Source: Deinococcus sp. HSC-46F16 (lineage in GTDB: Bacteria > Deinococcota > Deinococci > Deinococcales > Deinococcaceae). From it: DNA of 64,000 nucleotides. Location: positions 62,001-126,000 of the forward strand of contig NZ_JALJZW010000001.1 of assembly GCF_024171495.1 (NCBI RefSeq), given 5' to 3'. Under the pieces are notes generated by a model. It saw nothing but the letters and a program-made list of their open reading frames with translations. It was not told the origin of the DNA and made no database searches. Shown one piece after another: positions 24,937-34,703 of this stretch. Both the position numbers and the translations under genes were made by a program. Within the stretch, counting starts at the first letter, position 1, and each line of letters begins with the position of its first letter.

Positions 24937-25761
24937 ATGACCCCTGCCCGTGACGACCTCCTGATCCTGGCCCCCCACCCGTCCGGGGCACTGCCCGCCG
25001 ACGTGCTGCGCGAGATGCTGGGGGAGGACATGTTCGACACCGGCAAGCGCGAGGCCTTGCAGCGCCGCGTCTTTCTGGAAGGGGACCCCTACACGGACCT
25101 GATCTTCGCACTGCCCGGTGCCCGCTTCCTGCAAGCGCCGTGGAGCCGTTTCGCCGCCGACCTCAACCGTCACCGCGACGACCAGGCCGACAATGGGGTC
25201 GTCAAGCTGACCGACTTTGCCCGGCAGCCTCTTTATCCGGCCGGGTTCACCCTGTCTCCCCAGGCGCGGGAGGCCCGGCTGCGGCGGGTCTGGGACGCCT
25301 TCGACAATCAGGTGGAGGCCGAGATCGCGGGGGCGCGGCTGATGATCGTGGGGCACGCGATGGCCTCGCGCGGCCCGGCGCTGGGGCCGGACACCGGAGC
25401 GCCCCGCCCGGCGCTGACGATCATGCCGGGCACGGCGGCCAGCCCCACCTTCCCCCCCGAGTTGTGGGAGGAGCTGCGGAAAGCGTGCGAGGCGGCCTTC
25501 GCCCCGGTCCTGATGGGCACCCATACGCGGGTGGCGGTGGGCGACCCCTGGACCACCGACACGCTAAGCGCCCGCTGGAACGCGCGGACGGGGGTGCCCG
25601 CCTTCGGGCTGGAGGTCAACGTGGGGCTGTATTTCCCCGAGTGGGGGGTGCCGGACGGGGCGGCGCTGCGGGAGTTGAACGCGGGGTTCGGGCGATTCGC
25701 GGACGCGGCGCTGGAGCTGGTGAGTGGGAAGGAGGCAGTGGGAAGTGGAAAAGGCCCGTAA
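24937..25761 (+). CDS. N-formylglutamate amidohydrolase family protein
   Basis: 274 aa. The family, which hydrolyses N-formyl-glutamate and related amides at a zinc site, is suggested by LLILAPHPSGALPADVL near the start, the Arg-rich middle with RFAADLNRHRDD, LMIVGHAMASRG and the C-terminal MGTHTRVAVGDPW plus GLEVNVGLYFPEW segments. No histidine-degradation genes are nearby, so the substrate is open. The last residues (VSGKEAVGSGKGP) are encoded by the G-rich dispersed element, not by family sequence. Start at 24937 because of TACCAT 7 nt upstream. Confidence 0.75.
   Translation: MTPARDDLLILAPHPSGALPADVLREMLGEDMFDTGKREALQRRVFLEGDPYTDLIFALPGARFLQAPWSRFAADLNRHRDDQADNGVVKLTDFARQPLYPAGFTLSPQAREARLRRVWDAFDNQVEAEIAGARLMIVGHAMASRGPALGPDTGAPRPALTIMPGTAASPTFPPELWEELRKACEAAFAPVLMGTHTRVAVGDPWTTDTLSARWNARTGVPAFGLEVNVGLYFPEWGVPDGAALRELNAGFGRFADAALELVSGKEAVGSGKGP
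25711..25760 (+). repeat. G-rich 3'-end element inside the end of the amidohydrolase-like gene
   Basis: GAGTGGGAAGGAGGCAGTGG and GGAAGTGG, sense orientation, encode the last dozen codons. Together with the inverted copy at 25764-25809 it can form a long hairpin between the convergent genes. Confidence 0.5.
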
Positions 25762-25763
25762 GC

Positions 25764-25809
25764 CGGGGCGTCGGCTCCTGCCCACCCGTTCCACTCCCCA
25801 CTTCCCCTA
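25764..25809 (-). repeat. G-rich 3'-end element after the polyprenyl synthase
   Basis: On the minus strand the TAG stop runs directly into GGGGAAGTGGGGAGTGG, then GGGTGGGCAGG. Inverted relative to the copy at 25711-25760. Confidence 0.5.
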
Positions 25810-26796
25810 CGCCTCCCGCGTCGCCAGCCCCCGCACCGTGTCCACCAGCTCGCGGGCAGCCTGTGGGTCGGGGGCGTCCGCCAGCGCCTCCTCCAGCAGG
25901 GCCAGCCCCTCCCGCGCCTCGGCGTCGGCGTGGGCCTGGGCGTGGGCGACGCTGCCGCTTTCCAGCAGCCAGCGGTGAATCCGGGCGATGGCGCCCGCGT
26001 CCTTGTCGGCGCGGGGGCGGGCCATCTGGTTCAGAAAGAGGGCCTTCTGGTCTGCCGGGGCCGTTTCCAGCCAGTGCAGCACGATCAACGTCCGCTTGCC
26101 CTCCAGCAGGTCGCCGCCGATCTCCTTGCCGTACTGCGCGGCGTCGCCCAGCAGGTTGAGCACGTCGTCCCGGATCTGGAAGGCCGCGCCGAGCTTCAAG
26201 CCCGCCGGGGTGAGGCGCTCGTCGGGGGTGTGCCCAGCGGCCAGCGCTCCCAGGCGCAGCGGAACCACCACGGTGTAGTGGGCGGTCTTCAGGCGCACCA
26301 TCTCCAGGTAGTCGGCGCCCGTCAGCGCCCACTCACCACTCTCCACCCAGCTCAGGTCGAGGTGCTGGCCCTCGGCGGTGCGGTGAATCATCGCCAGGAA
26401 TTCCTCCATGCCGCCCGGCACCCCGGCACGGTGGACGGCAGCCCACATGTAGGCGTGCAGGGCGTCGCCCGCGTTGATCGCCAGCGGGACCCCGTGCAGG
26501 CGGTGCAGCGCGGGTTGGCCCCGGCGCTCCTCCGAGTCGTCCTCGATGTCGTCGTGGATCAGCACCCAGTTCTGGAAGAGTTCCAGGCCCGCCGCCAGCC
26601 ACAACGCCCCCTCCCACGCGGGGGTGCCGGGCCGCGCCCCGTGCGCCCGCGCGGAGGCCAGCAGCAGCGCCGAGCGGATGCCCTTGCCGCCGCGCTGCGG
26701 ATAGTCGCGCAGCATGGCGTGGAAGTGGGCCAGTTCTGGGCGGCCCGCCTCCTGGGGCAGCAGCGACAGCACGCGGGTCAGCAGTTCGGGGTGCAT
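25807..26796 (-). CDS. Polyprenyl (isoprenyl) diphosphate synthase
   Basis: Trans-prenyltransferase that condenses isopentenyl diphosphate into polyprenyl chains for carotenoids, menaquinone or undecaprenyl-type lipids. 329 aa. First Asp-rich motif VLIHDDIEDDSEERRGQPALH, second Asp-rich region FQIRDDVLNLLGD and the Lys in GKEIGGDLLEGKRTL are clear. Product length cannot be read safely. Start at ATG 26796, with TATGCT 8 nt upstream; an in-frame GTG or ATG further out would precede the promoter. Confidence 0.9.
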   Translation of the reverse strand: MHPELLTRVLSLLPQEAGRPELAHFHAMLRDYPQRGGKGIRSALLLASARAHGARPGTPAWEGALWLAAGLELFQNWVLIHDDIEDDSEERRGQPALHRLHGVPLAINAGDALHAYMWAAVHRAGVPGGMEEFLAMIHRTAEGQHLDLSWVESGEWALTGADYLEMVRLKTAHYTVVVPLRLGALAAGHTPDERLTPAGLKLGAAFQIRDDVLNLLGDAAQYGKEIGGDLLEGKRTLIVLHWLETAPADQKALFLNQMARPRADKDAGAIARIHRWLLESGSVAHAQAHADAEAREGLALLEEALADAPDPQAARELVDTVRGLATREA

Positions 26797-26804
26797 CGGG
26801 GGGC

Positions 26805-26810
26805 AGCATA
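26805..26810 (-). promoter_or_regulatory. -10 TATGCT, leaderless promoter of the polyprenyl synthase
   Basis: TATGCT ends 8 nt before the ATG at 26796; no Shine-Dalgarno. Confidence 0.6.
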
Positions 26811-26851
26811 GCGGGGCAGAAGGGACTGGCCGCCTCCTCACCCGGCCCCTC

Positions 26852-26857
26852 TACACT
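26852..26857 (+). promoter_or_regulatory. -10 TACACT, leaderless promoter of the DedA/VTT gene
   Basis: TACACT ends 6 nt before the ATG at 26864; no Shine-Dalgarno. Confidence 0.7.
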
Positions 26858-26863
26858 GCCGCC

Positions 26864-27565
26864 ATGACCTCCGCGCCCCTCCCTCCCCGCCGAGCGGTCG
26901 CGGCGCTGCGGTGGATTCTCCCCGCCGCACTCGTGCTGGGGCTGACCGCGCTGGCCCTCACGCCGGACGCGCGGGCCTTTCTGGGTGAGGGCTGGGAGGC
27001 CCTGACCTCCAGCGACCCGGCGGTCACCCGCGCCTTCGTGGAAGACCTGGGCTGGGCCGGGCCGCTCGCGCTGCTGGCGGGGTTCGTGTTGCAGGCGGCG
27101 GTGCCTGTGCTGCCCGCCCTGGTGATGACGGCGGTGACGGCGCGGGCCTACGGTCCGGTCGAGGGCTTCTTGCTGGTCTACCTGGGCACCCTGCTGGGGG
27201 CCGCCGCCGGGTACGGCCTGGGCCGAGCGCTGGGGGACACGCTGGTGCGGGCGCTGGCGGGCGAGCGGGCACGGCAGACGGCGCACACCTTCGCCGAGCG
27301 CTACGGCCTGCAGGGGGTGCTGCTGGTGCGGCTGATGCCGGTCCTCTCCGCCGACGTGCTCAATCTGGTCGCGGGGGCGGCGGGCATGGGCTTCCGGCCC
27401 TTTATGGTGGCGACGGCGGTGGGGGCGTTGCCCGTTACGGCGCTGGTGGTGTGGCTTAGCGGCTCGGCCACCCGCATGGCCTGGGGGCTGGGGCTGCTCT
27501 CGGCCGTGGTGGGGCTGGGGGTGCTGGGGCGGTGGTGGATGGTGAAGAGGGGGAGTGGGCAGTAG
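26864..27565 (+). CDS. VTT/DedA-like membrane protein
   Basis: 233-aa membrane protein with about five hydrophobic segments. The VTT (SNARE-associated/TVP38) core is visible: FVLQAAVPVLPALVMTAVTARAYGP, YLGTLLGAAAGYGLGRALGD with the Gly-x-x-x-Gly helix, and LLVRLMPVLSADVLNLVAGAAGM with the conserved Arg and Asp. Members of this superfamily are linked to membrane lipid scrambling; TVP38/TMEM64-like is the closest label. The last codons KRGSGQ and the TAG stop come from the G-rich element. It is divergent from the prenyl synthase. Confidence 0.82.
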   Translation: MTSAPLPPRRAVAALRWILPAALVLGLTALALTPDARAFLGEGWEALTSSDPAVTRAFVEDLGWAGPLALLAGFVLQAAVPVLPALVMTAVTARAYGPVEGFLLVYLGTLLGAAAGYGLGRALGDTLVRALAGERARQTAHTFAERYGLQGVLLVRLMPVLSADVLNLVAGAAGMGFRPFMVATAVGALPVTALVVWLSGSATRMAWGLGLLSAVVGLGVLGRWWMVKRGSGQ

Positions 27566-27630
27566 GGAGTGGGACTTCTGCTGGAGCGCGAGCTTCGGCC
27601 GGAGCTTCCACCCCCCGCTGCCCACTCCCC
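27549..27630 (+). repeat. G-rich element with quadruplex pattern and 13-bp hairpin
   Basis: G-runs of 5, 3, 3 and 3 (loops AGT, CAGTA, AGT) span the DedA stop codon. Perfect 13-bp arms GGGGAGTGGGCAG (27550-27562) and CTGCCCACTCCCC (27618-27630) close a hairpin with an inner GAGCTTC/GGAGCTTC motif. It probably terminates the DedA transcript before purM. Confidence 0.6.
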
Positions 27631-27687
27631 GCCTCCGCTATGCTGCCTCCCGAGCGGCCCCGGCCTGGGGCAACACCTGGGAGGAGC

Positions 27688-28767
27688 ATGACGCAAGCCA
27701 ACACGGACGCGGCCCCCGCTTATGAGCGGGCAGGCGTGAACATCGACGCGGGGCACCGGGCAGTCGCCCTGATGAAAGGCGCGGTCGCCCGCACCCACAC
27801 CCCCAACGTGCTGGGCGGCCTAGGCGGCTTCGGGGGCCTCTTCCGGGCAGCCTTCGGGGACCTGAAAGACCCCATCCTCGTCGCCTCCACCGACGGGGTG
27901 GGCACCAAGACGCGGGTGGCCGTCCGCACCGGGCGGGTAGGCGGCCTGGGCGCCGACATCGTTCACCACTGCGTGAACGACATTCTGGTGCAGGGCGCCC
28001 GCCCCCTCTTCTTCCTCGACTACGTGGCGACCTCGCGCCTGATCCCGGAGCAGGTGGCGTCTATCGTGGCGGGCGCGGCGGGGGCCTGCGAGGCCCTCGG
28101 CGTGGCGCTGCTGGGCGGCGAGACGGCCGAGATGCCGGGCGTCTACACCGAAGGCGAACTGGACCTGGTGGGGACCATCGTGGGCGTCGTGGACCGGCCC
28201 CGGCTGATTGACGGCTCGCGGATCCAGAGCGGCGACACCGTGATCGCGCTGCCCAGCAGTGGCCTGCACACCAACGGCTACAGCCTCGCGCGGATGGCGC
28301 TGGATGACCTGGACTGGGCCGAAGCGCGGGCCGACCTCGGCGGCGAGCGGCTGGAGGACCTGCTGACCGTGCCCCACCGGGCCTACCTGGGCGCCTTCGA
28401 CGCGCTGACCGGGGCCGGGGTGGACGTGCGCGGCATGGCGCACATCACCGGGGGTGGGCTGGTGGACAACCCGCCGCGCGTGTTTCCGGCGGGGCTGGGG
28501 CTGCGGGCGAACACCGGGTCGTGGACGGTGCCCCCCATTTTCGAGCTGATCGTGCGCCAGGCCGGGATGGAGCGGGCCGAGGCGTTCCGGGCGCTGAACA
28601 TGGGCGTGGGCTTCCTGTTCATCGTCCCGGCGGGGGAGCGTGAGGCAGCGCTGACGGCCCTGCGCGGGGCGGGGGAGTCGCCCTGGGTGATCGGGGAGAT
28701 GGTGCCGGGCGAGGGCGTGACGCTGGACGGACTGAATGGCGCCGGACTGGACGGGACCCCCTCTTGA
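27688..28767 (+). CDS. purM: Phosphoribosylformylglycinamidine cyclo-ligase PurM
   Basis: ATP-dependent cyclisation of FGAM to AIR in purine synthesis. 359 aa, PurM/AIR-synthase fold with ASTDGVGTKTRVA, ADIVHHCVNDILVQGA, LLGGETAEMPG and the C-terminal ITGGGLVDNPPRV. Start at ATG 27688, preceded by GGGAGGAG; a TATGCT hexamer about 40 nt upstream is the probable -10, giving a short leader, unlike neighbouring leaderless genes. Its TGA overlaps the next gene's TTG (TTGA). Confidence 0.95.
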   Translation: MTQANTDAAPAYERAGVNIDAGHRAVALMKGAVARTHTPNVLGGLGGFGGLFRAAFGDLKDPILVASTDGVGTKTRVAVRTGRVGGLGADIVHHCVNDILVQGARPLFFLDYVATSRLIPEQVASIVAGAAGACEALGVALLGGETAEMPGVYTEGELDLVGTIVGVVDRPRLIDGSRIQSGDTVIALPSSGLHTNGYSLARMALDDLDWAEARADLGGERLEDLLTVPHRAYLGAFDALTGAGVDVRGMAHITGGGLVDNPPRVFPAGLGLRANTGSWTVPPIFELIVRQAGMERAEAFRALNMGVGFLFIVPAGEREAALTALRGAGESPWVIGEMVPGEGVTLDGLNGAGLDGTPS

Positions 28768-29477
28768 AGAGGTACCGTCCCCCCACCGGCTTCCGGCTGC
28801 CCGACCGCCGTACCGCGACCGAGTTCTGGGTGGTGCGGCACGGCGAGAGCACCTGGAACGCGGACGGCCGTTACCAGGGCCAGACCGACGTGCCCCTCAG
28901 CCACATCGGAGTGTTGCAGGCGGCGGCGCTGGCCGAGCGGCTGCGGGGACAGCACTTCGACGCGGTGTACACCAGCGACCTCACCCGCGCCTCGCAGACC
29001 GCCGACGCGGTGGCCGAGCGGCTGGCGGGGAAACCCACCGTGCAGCCCGAGCCGGGATTGCGCGAGATTGACGTGGGCGAACTCGGCGGGCTGGTCGTGG
29101 CCGACATCGAGCGGCAGCACCCGGAGTACCTGCGCGACCTCCAGACCGATCCCTGGGGCACCCGGCGGCCCGGCGGCGAGAGCATGGCCGACCTGTTCGC
29201 CCGTTGCGGAGAGACCTTCGAGCGCCTGCGGGGGCGGCACGCGGGCGGGCGGGTCCTCGTCTTCACCCACGGCGGCGTGGTACGGGTGGCCGTGGGGCTG
29301 GCGCTGGGCGGTGTGCCGGGCCATGCCTGGGCACGCCTGAGCGTCACGAACACCTCCATCACCCGCGTCCTGCTGGGCGAGGACAGCGGCACCCTGCTGG
29401 GCTTCAACGACGACGCGCACCTCGAAGACCTGATCGAGGCGACCGAGGCCGACGACGTGCTGGGGCAGGCCCCGTGA
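28764..29477 (+). CDS. Histidine phosphatase (phosphoglycerate-mutase-like)
   Basis: 237-aa member of the histidine phosphatase superfamily. The catalytic motif VVRHGESTWN places the phospho-His at residue 26; ALAERLRGQHFDAVYTSDLTRA provides the second Arg, the acid Glu lies in GLREIDVGELGG, and the second His is in VFTHGGVVR. Substrate unknown: phosphoglycerate, alpha-ribazole phosphate or other sugar phosphates are all possible. It starts with TTG, four-base overlap with the purM stop, so it is co-translated with purM. Confidence 0.88.
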   Translation: MKRYRPPTGFRLPDRRTATEFWVVRHGESTWNADGRYQGQTDVPLSHIGVLQAAALAERLRGQHFDAVYTSDLTRASQTADAVAERLAGKPTVQPEPGLREIDVGELGGLVVADIERQHPEYLRDLQTDPWGTRRPGGESMADLFARCGETFERLRGRHAGGRVLVFTHGGVVRVAVGLALGGVPGHAWARLSVTNTSITRVLLGEDSGTLLGFNDDAHLEDLIEATEADDVLGQAP

Positions 29478-29493
29478 GGGCCGAGCGGGGCGC

Positions 29494-29499
29494 TAGCCT
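29494..29499 (+). promoter_or_regulatory. -10 TAGCCT ahead of the meaB leader ORF
   Basis: TAGCCT ends 9 nt before the ATG at 29509 of the small leader ORF; transcription would start at or one or two bases before that ATG. Confidence 0.55.
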
Positions 29500-29508
29500 G
29501 GGGACACC

Positions 29509-29555
29509 ATGCGACGGCTTTCTGTCCACACCTCTCAGAAGGCGGAGGTGACCCC

Positions 29556-29559
<4 letters not shown>
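29509..29559 (+). CDS. 16-aa leader ORF overlapping the meaB start
   Basis: Short open frame MRRLSVHTSQKAEVTP beginning at ATG 29509 immediately behind a TAGCCT -10 box, so it would be translated from the 5' end of the message. Its TGA (29557-29559) overlaps the TTG start of meaB as TTGA, and its last codons are the meaB Shine-Dalgarno region. It may couple ribosome entry to meaB. There is no run of a single amino acid that would suggest classical attenuation. Predicted only. Confidence 0.5.
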
Positions 29560-31012
<1,453 letters not shown>

Positions 31013-31021
31013 CGCTCCGTT

Positions 31022-31531
31022 CTACGAGACGCGGCGCAATTTGGTCGGCACCCGCTGCTCAAACTTCAGGCCCGTCGGGGTGTCTGCAAGGGCCACGGCG
31101 CTCAGCACCCGCAGGCCTTGAAGCTCCAGCCGGGTGCGGCCGGGGCAGTTCGTGCGCTCCACCCCCACGGCGACCGCCCGCACCCGCAGGGCGGCGGCCT
31201 CGGCCCGCAGCAGCAGTTCCAACTCGGCCAGCCCGTCGGTGAGGTGCCGGGTCACGATCACCGCGTCCCCCAGGACCGGCCCCTCCACCCGCTCAGGGAG
31301 GCGGCCGTCTGCCTGCACCTCCAGCACGGTCAGGCCCCGCAATCGCCCCAGCGCGTGCGCCAGCGGCTCCGCGCCCGGCAGCGCCACCGCAACTTCCAGT
31401 TCGGGCAGGTCACGGGCAAAGAGCGCCGCGACTTCGGCCCAGTCCCGTTCGGGCAGGGCCGCGAGTTGAAGGTCGAGCCGCTCCTCCGAGGGCAGGGTTG
31501 CGGCCACGGCGGTGCGCAGAGCGAGGGTCAT
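31022..31531 (-). CDS. Phosphoribosyltransferase-like protein, probably degenerate
   Basis: 169 aa. The segment PVLGDAVIVTRHLTDGLAE with the following LLRAEAAALRVRAVAVGVER looks like the PRPP-loop strand-helix of type I phosphoribosyltransferases, but the acidic pair of the usual DDxxTTG loop is replaced (TRHLTDG), so catalysis is doubtful. It could be a regulator or a relic. The assignment is an inference from pattern. Start at ATG 31531, TAGGCT 5 nt upstream. Convergent with the ICMT-like gene, 9 bp apart. Confidence 0.55.
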   Translation of the reverse strand: MTLALRTAVAATLPSEERLDLQLAALPERDWAEVAALFARDLPELEVAVALPGAEPLAHALGRLRGLTVLEVQADGRLPERVEGPVLGDAVIVTRHLTDGLAELELLLRAEAAALRVRAVAVGVERTNCPGRTRLELQGLRVLSAVALADTPTGLKFEQRVPTKLRRVS

Positions 31532-31536
31532 ACCAT

Positions 31537-31542
31537 AGCCTA
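31537..31542 (-). promoter_or_regulatory. -10 TAGGCT, leaderless promoter
   Basis: TAGGCT ends 5 nt before the ATG at 31531. In the same divergent region GAAGGCC and GGCCTTC form an interrupted 7-bp inverted repeat about 35 bp apart. Confidence 0.55.
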
Positions 31543-31683
31543 AGCTGTGAAGAAGGCCACATCCGCTTCACATCGTCACATTCGCCGAGGCAGGGCCTTC
31601 ATATTTCCTTGAGCGTCGGAGGCTGTCGGCTTCTCCAGCGGGCCAGCCGCGTGCGCCCGCTCGTGTTGGGGGTCGCGGAGGCG

Positions 31684-31689
31684 TAGCGT
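31684..31689 (+). promoter_or_regulatory. -10 TAGCGT, leaderless promoter of the Fsr-like exporter
   Basis: TAGCGT ends 7 nt before ATG 31697. The alternative GTG at 31688 overlaps this hexamer and is therefore unlikely to be the start. Confidence 0.65.
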
Positions 31690-31696
31690 GTCGCCC

Positions 31697-32866
31697 ATGC
31701 AGGCCGCCCCCGCCCGAATCGCCGCCCGTCATGCCACCGCCGTCGCCGTGGCGGTCACGGCAGGTCACTTCATCAACGACGCTTACGGGGCCATGCTCAC
31801 GCCGCTGACCCCCGCCCTTCAGGGCAAGTTCGGCGTGTCCATCGCCGCTGTGACGCTACTCTCCAGCGTCTACAGCCTGACCTCCAGCGTGCTGCAACCG
31901 CTGCTGGGGATTCTGGGCGAGCGCCTTGACCGCCGCTACGCCGCCGCGCTGGGGCCGCTGATGACGGGCCTGGGCCTCACGGCGATGGGCTTCGTGCCGT
32001 GGTTCGGGGCGCTGGTGCTGCTGGTGGCGGTTGCGGGCTTCGGGAGCGGCTTTTTCCACCCGGCGGGCGCCGCTTACGTCGCCCTGAGCAGTCCGTCCGA
32101 GAAGCGGGGGCTGTGGGCGAGCCTGTTCAGCGCCGGGGGCACGGCGGGCATGGCGCTGGGGCCGGTGTTCGCGGGCGTGGGGCTGGAGAATCTGCCCTGG
32201 TTTGCCTTGATCGGGGCCGTGATCGCGGCGATCACTTTTGCCGTCACCCCGCCCGGCCGGGCCGAGGGGCGGCGGGTTTCGCTGGCCGAGTACGCGGGCA
32301 TCTTCCGGGGGCCACTGGTGGGCCTGTGGGCGATGGCGGTGCTGCGGTCGCTTGCCAGCATGGGGTACAACGCGATGCTGCCCTTCATCCTGCTGGGCCG
32401 GGGTTTCGGGGCGCGGGAGGTCGGGGTCACGCTGGCCGTGTACGCCGTCGCCAGTGCCATCGGGGGGATCGTGGGGGGGCGGGCCAGCGACCGCTACGGG
32501 CGGGTGCCGGTGCTGCGGGCGGCCATCCTGACGACCATTCCCTTCTTCGTGCTGCTGATCCTGTCGAGCCCGGCCAACTGGTGGTTTTACCCGCTCACCT
32601 TCCTGGTCGGGGCGGCGGTAAATGCCAGCGTCCCGGTCGGGGTGGTCGCCGCGCAGGAGTACGCGCCGGGGCACGTCGCGGTGGCGAGCAGCATCATGAT
32701 GGGCTTTTCGTGGGGCTTCGCGGGGTTGCTGATCTTCCTGGTGGGGGCGCTGGCGGACGTGACGACGCCGACGACGGCGGCGCTGGTGAGCCTGACGCTG
32801 CTGCTTCCCAGTGCGCTCATCGCATACCGGTTGCCGGAGCCGAAGCGGGCGGCGTTCGAGAGCTGA
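31697..32866 (+). CDS. MFS exporter of the fosmidomycin-resistance (Fsr) type
   Basis: 389-aa major facilitator protein with about twelve membrane helices. The N-terminus VTAGHFINDAYGAMLTPLTP is highly typical of the Fsr family, and FGSGFFHPAGAAYVA and LGERLDRRYA match the loop motifs after helices 2-4. Fsr exports fosmidomycin in Escherichia coli; the natural substrate here is unknown. Start at ATG 31697, not GTG 31688, from the promoter position. Confidence 0.88.
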   Translation: MQAAPARIAARHATAVAVAVTAGHFINDAYGAMLTPLTPALQGKFGVSIAAVTLLSSVYSLTSSVLQPLLGILGERLDRRYAAALGPLMTGLGLTAMGFVPWFGALVLLVAVAGFGSGFFHPAGAAYVALSSPSEKRGLWASLFSAGGTAGMALGPVFAGVGLENLPWFALIGAVIAAITFAVTPPGRAEGRRVSLAEYAGIFRGPLVGLWAMAVLRSLASMGYNAMLPFILLGRGFGAREVGVTLAVYAVASAIGGIVGGRASDRYGRVPVLRAAILTTIPFFVLLILSSPANWWFYPLTFLVGAAVNASVPVGVVAAQEYAPGHVAVASSIMMGFSWGFAGLLIFLVGALADVTTPTTAALVSLTLLLPSALIAYRLPEPKRAAFES

Positions 32867-33182
32867 GGCCTAAATTGAATGGAGAAGAGGTGGGCAAGCT
32901 GTCTTGATTCGGTTTGCCCCCACCCCCAGCCCCTGCCCCCAGAGGGGACGGGGGAGTAGCGCTGCGCTAGGCGAAGGTCGTCCCCCCATCTTCAAACCTC
33001 GCTTGCCCCGCCTCGGTGTCCCCCTCCACGCCGTCCTCCCGCCCAATTGGAAGGCCTCGGCGCTGACGCGCCGAACGGCTCGTCTGCCTTCTGCCTGGAA
33101 AGTGGACTCGCGCGGCGGGGGCGCTGAGGGCGGCTGACACAGGGAAAAGACGGCTTTTGCAACAGCAAGTCGGGTCTAACCC
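32867..33182. other. 316-bp non-coding gap between convergent genes
   Basis: No plausible gene. The stretch holds several short palindromes (AGCGCTGCGCT at 32957, GGCGCTGACGCGCC at 33058), runs such as CCCCACCCCCAGCCCCTGCC and a final AAAAGACGGCTTTT near 33145. It resembles degraded small non-coding repeats. No TANNNT box is placed before a start codon. Confidence 0.5.
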
Positions 33183-34703
33183 TCACCGCGCGTCAGTTCC
33201 CCGCCCCCCATACGCCACCGCCAGCGCCACGCCAGCCGCCAGCAGCGGCGCGAGGCTCCAGGCCTGCCCACGGGCCAGCGCATACGCCCCCACGCTCAGG
33301 CCGCCCTGAAACAGCAGGGTCAGCAGGGTCTGTCCCAGGGTGTTGCCCGGCCGGGTCTTGAAGGCGTCCGCCCGGCGCACGGGCAGGGGCCGCCACAGCA
33401 CCAGCAGGGCGCTTCCCGCGACCCCCAGCGCCACCAAACATAGGAGAGCGAGGGCCAGGCCAGGGGCCAGCAGATCCTGCGCGGCGAACAGCCCGACGCC
33501 GAGCACTCCCAGCCCCAGGGGTGGCAGCGCGGCGGCCAGCCACTTGTCGCGCCGCAGGGCCGCCGGGCTGCGCGGGGCGGTGACGAGGAGGTCGGGGGCG
33601 TCCTCCGCGTTGAGCGTCAGGTGCGCCAGCGCCGAGGCGAGGCTGGCTCCCAGCAGCACGATGCCCGCGCTCGCCGCCCCCTCTACCGAGCCGCGCCACG
33701 CCGAGGCCATCAGCGGCAGCATGTAGACGAGTTGCAGCAGCGTGCGCGAGAGCAGTTCGGGGTCGCGGCCCACCATCCGCCATTCCTTGAGCAGCGTGGC
33801 CTGTCGTGCTGGGCGAAAACGCAGCGGCCCGGCCCGACCGCGCTCCGCCCGCCGTCCCCCGCTGCCCTCGGCGGTGGCCGCCACCCCGCTGACAAACAGG
33901 CGGGTCAGCAGCGGCACACTCAGCGCGAAGGCCAAGGCTGACCCCAGTCCCAGCGCCAGCAGCGGCCCCGGCTCGCTCCACACGGCGCGGGCGGGCCACC
34001 ACAGGGCCGACTCCCGCTCCGGCCAGCTGCCGCGCCCCGGCCCAAAGCCCTCGAACACCCGCAGCACCAGGTCGCCGCGTCCGCTCATCCCCAGAATGTT
34101 GGGCAACTGGAACGCCAGAAAGAGGCTCGCCCCCAGCAGCGCCCCCACCACCGACGCCGTGACCCGCGCCCGGCGCACCCCCAGCACCCGCACCAGCCCC
34201 AGGGTCAGCCACAGCCCCAGCGTCGCCGCGAGCAGGGCCGCCCCCAACCACCATCCCAGCAGCCCCAGCCCGCGCCACGCCCCCAGCACCACCAGCAGGA
34301 AGGTGAGAGGCACGATCAAGAGCGCCGACCCCAGCGCCCCCGTAAAGGCCACCCCCAGCGCCCGCGACGCCAGCACCGTGCGCGGCGAGACGGGCGAGTG
34401 CAGCAGCAGGTCGAGGTCGCCCCGCATGTACAGCGCCTCCAGCGCCGCCGTCACGCACGCCGAAACCATCAGCGTGAAGACGAAGACCAGCCCCAGCGTC
34501 AGCGGTCCCAGCGCCGCATCGGGGAGGGGGCGGCCCAGCGGGACCCCAATGAGCAGGGATTGCAGAAAGAAGTAGAGCGCCGCCCCCAGCCCCACGGCGA
34601 ACACCGCCCCCACGATCAGCCCCCGCCGGGTCCCCCCGCTGAGGTTCTGCCACGCCCAACGCGTCTGCCAGCGCAGCAGCCACGGCAGCGAGCCGGGCCT
34701 CAC
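33183..34703 (-). CDS. ABC-2-type exporter permease
   Basis: 506-aa membrane protein with roughly twelve hydrophobic segments, encoded immediately after its ATPase; the GTG overlaps the ATPase stop (GTGA). The arrangement and sequence (repeated long Leu/Ala/Gly helices, a DLDLLLHSPVSPRTVLASRALG coupling-helix-like segment, and a second [23 protein letters not shown] segment) fit putative ABC-2 exporters. Substrate unknown. The frame stays open upstream to 35150 but overlaps the ATPase gene. Confidence 0.82.
   Translation of the reverse strand: MRPGSLPWLLRWQTRWAWQNLSGGTRRGLIVGAVFAVGLGAALYFFLQSLLIGVPLGRPLPDAALGPLTLGLVFVFTLMVSACVTAALEALYMRGDLDLLLHSPVSPRTVLASRALGVAFTGALGSALLIVPLTFLLVVLGAWRGLGLLGWWLGAALLAATLGLWLTLGLVRVLGVRRARVTASVVGALLGASLFLAFQLPNILGMSGRGDLVLRVFEGFGPGRGSWPERESALWWPARAVWSEPGPLLALGLGSALAFALSVPLLTRLFVSGVAATAEGSGGRRAERGRAGPLRFRPARQATLLKEWRMVGRDPELLSRTLLQLVYMLPLMASAWRGSVEGAASAGIVLLGASLASALAHLTLNAEDAPDLLVTAPRSPAALRRDKWLAAALPPLGLGVLGVGLFAAQDLLAPGLALALLCLVALGVAGSALLVLWRPLPVRRADAFKTRPGNTLGQTLLTLLFQGGLSVGAYALARGQAWSLAPLLAAGVALAVAYGGRGTDAR

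Noticed and set aside
31688..31696. GTG three codons upstream as Fsr start
   Set aside because: It overlaps the TAGCGT -10 box, so it would not be in the transcript.
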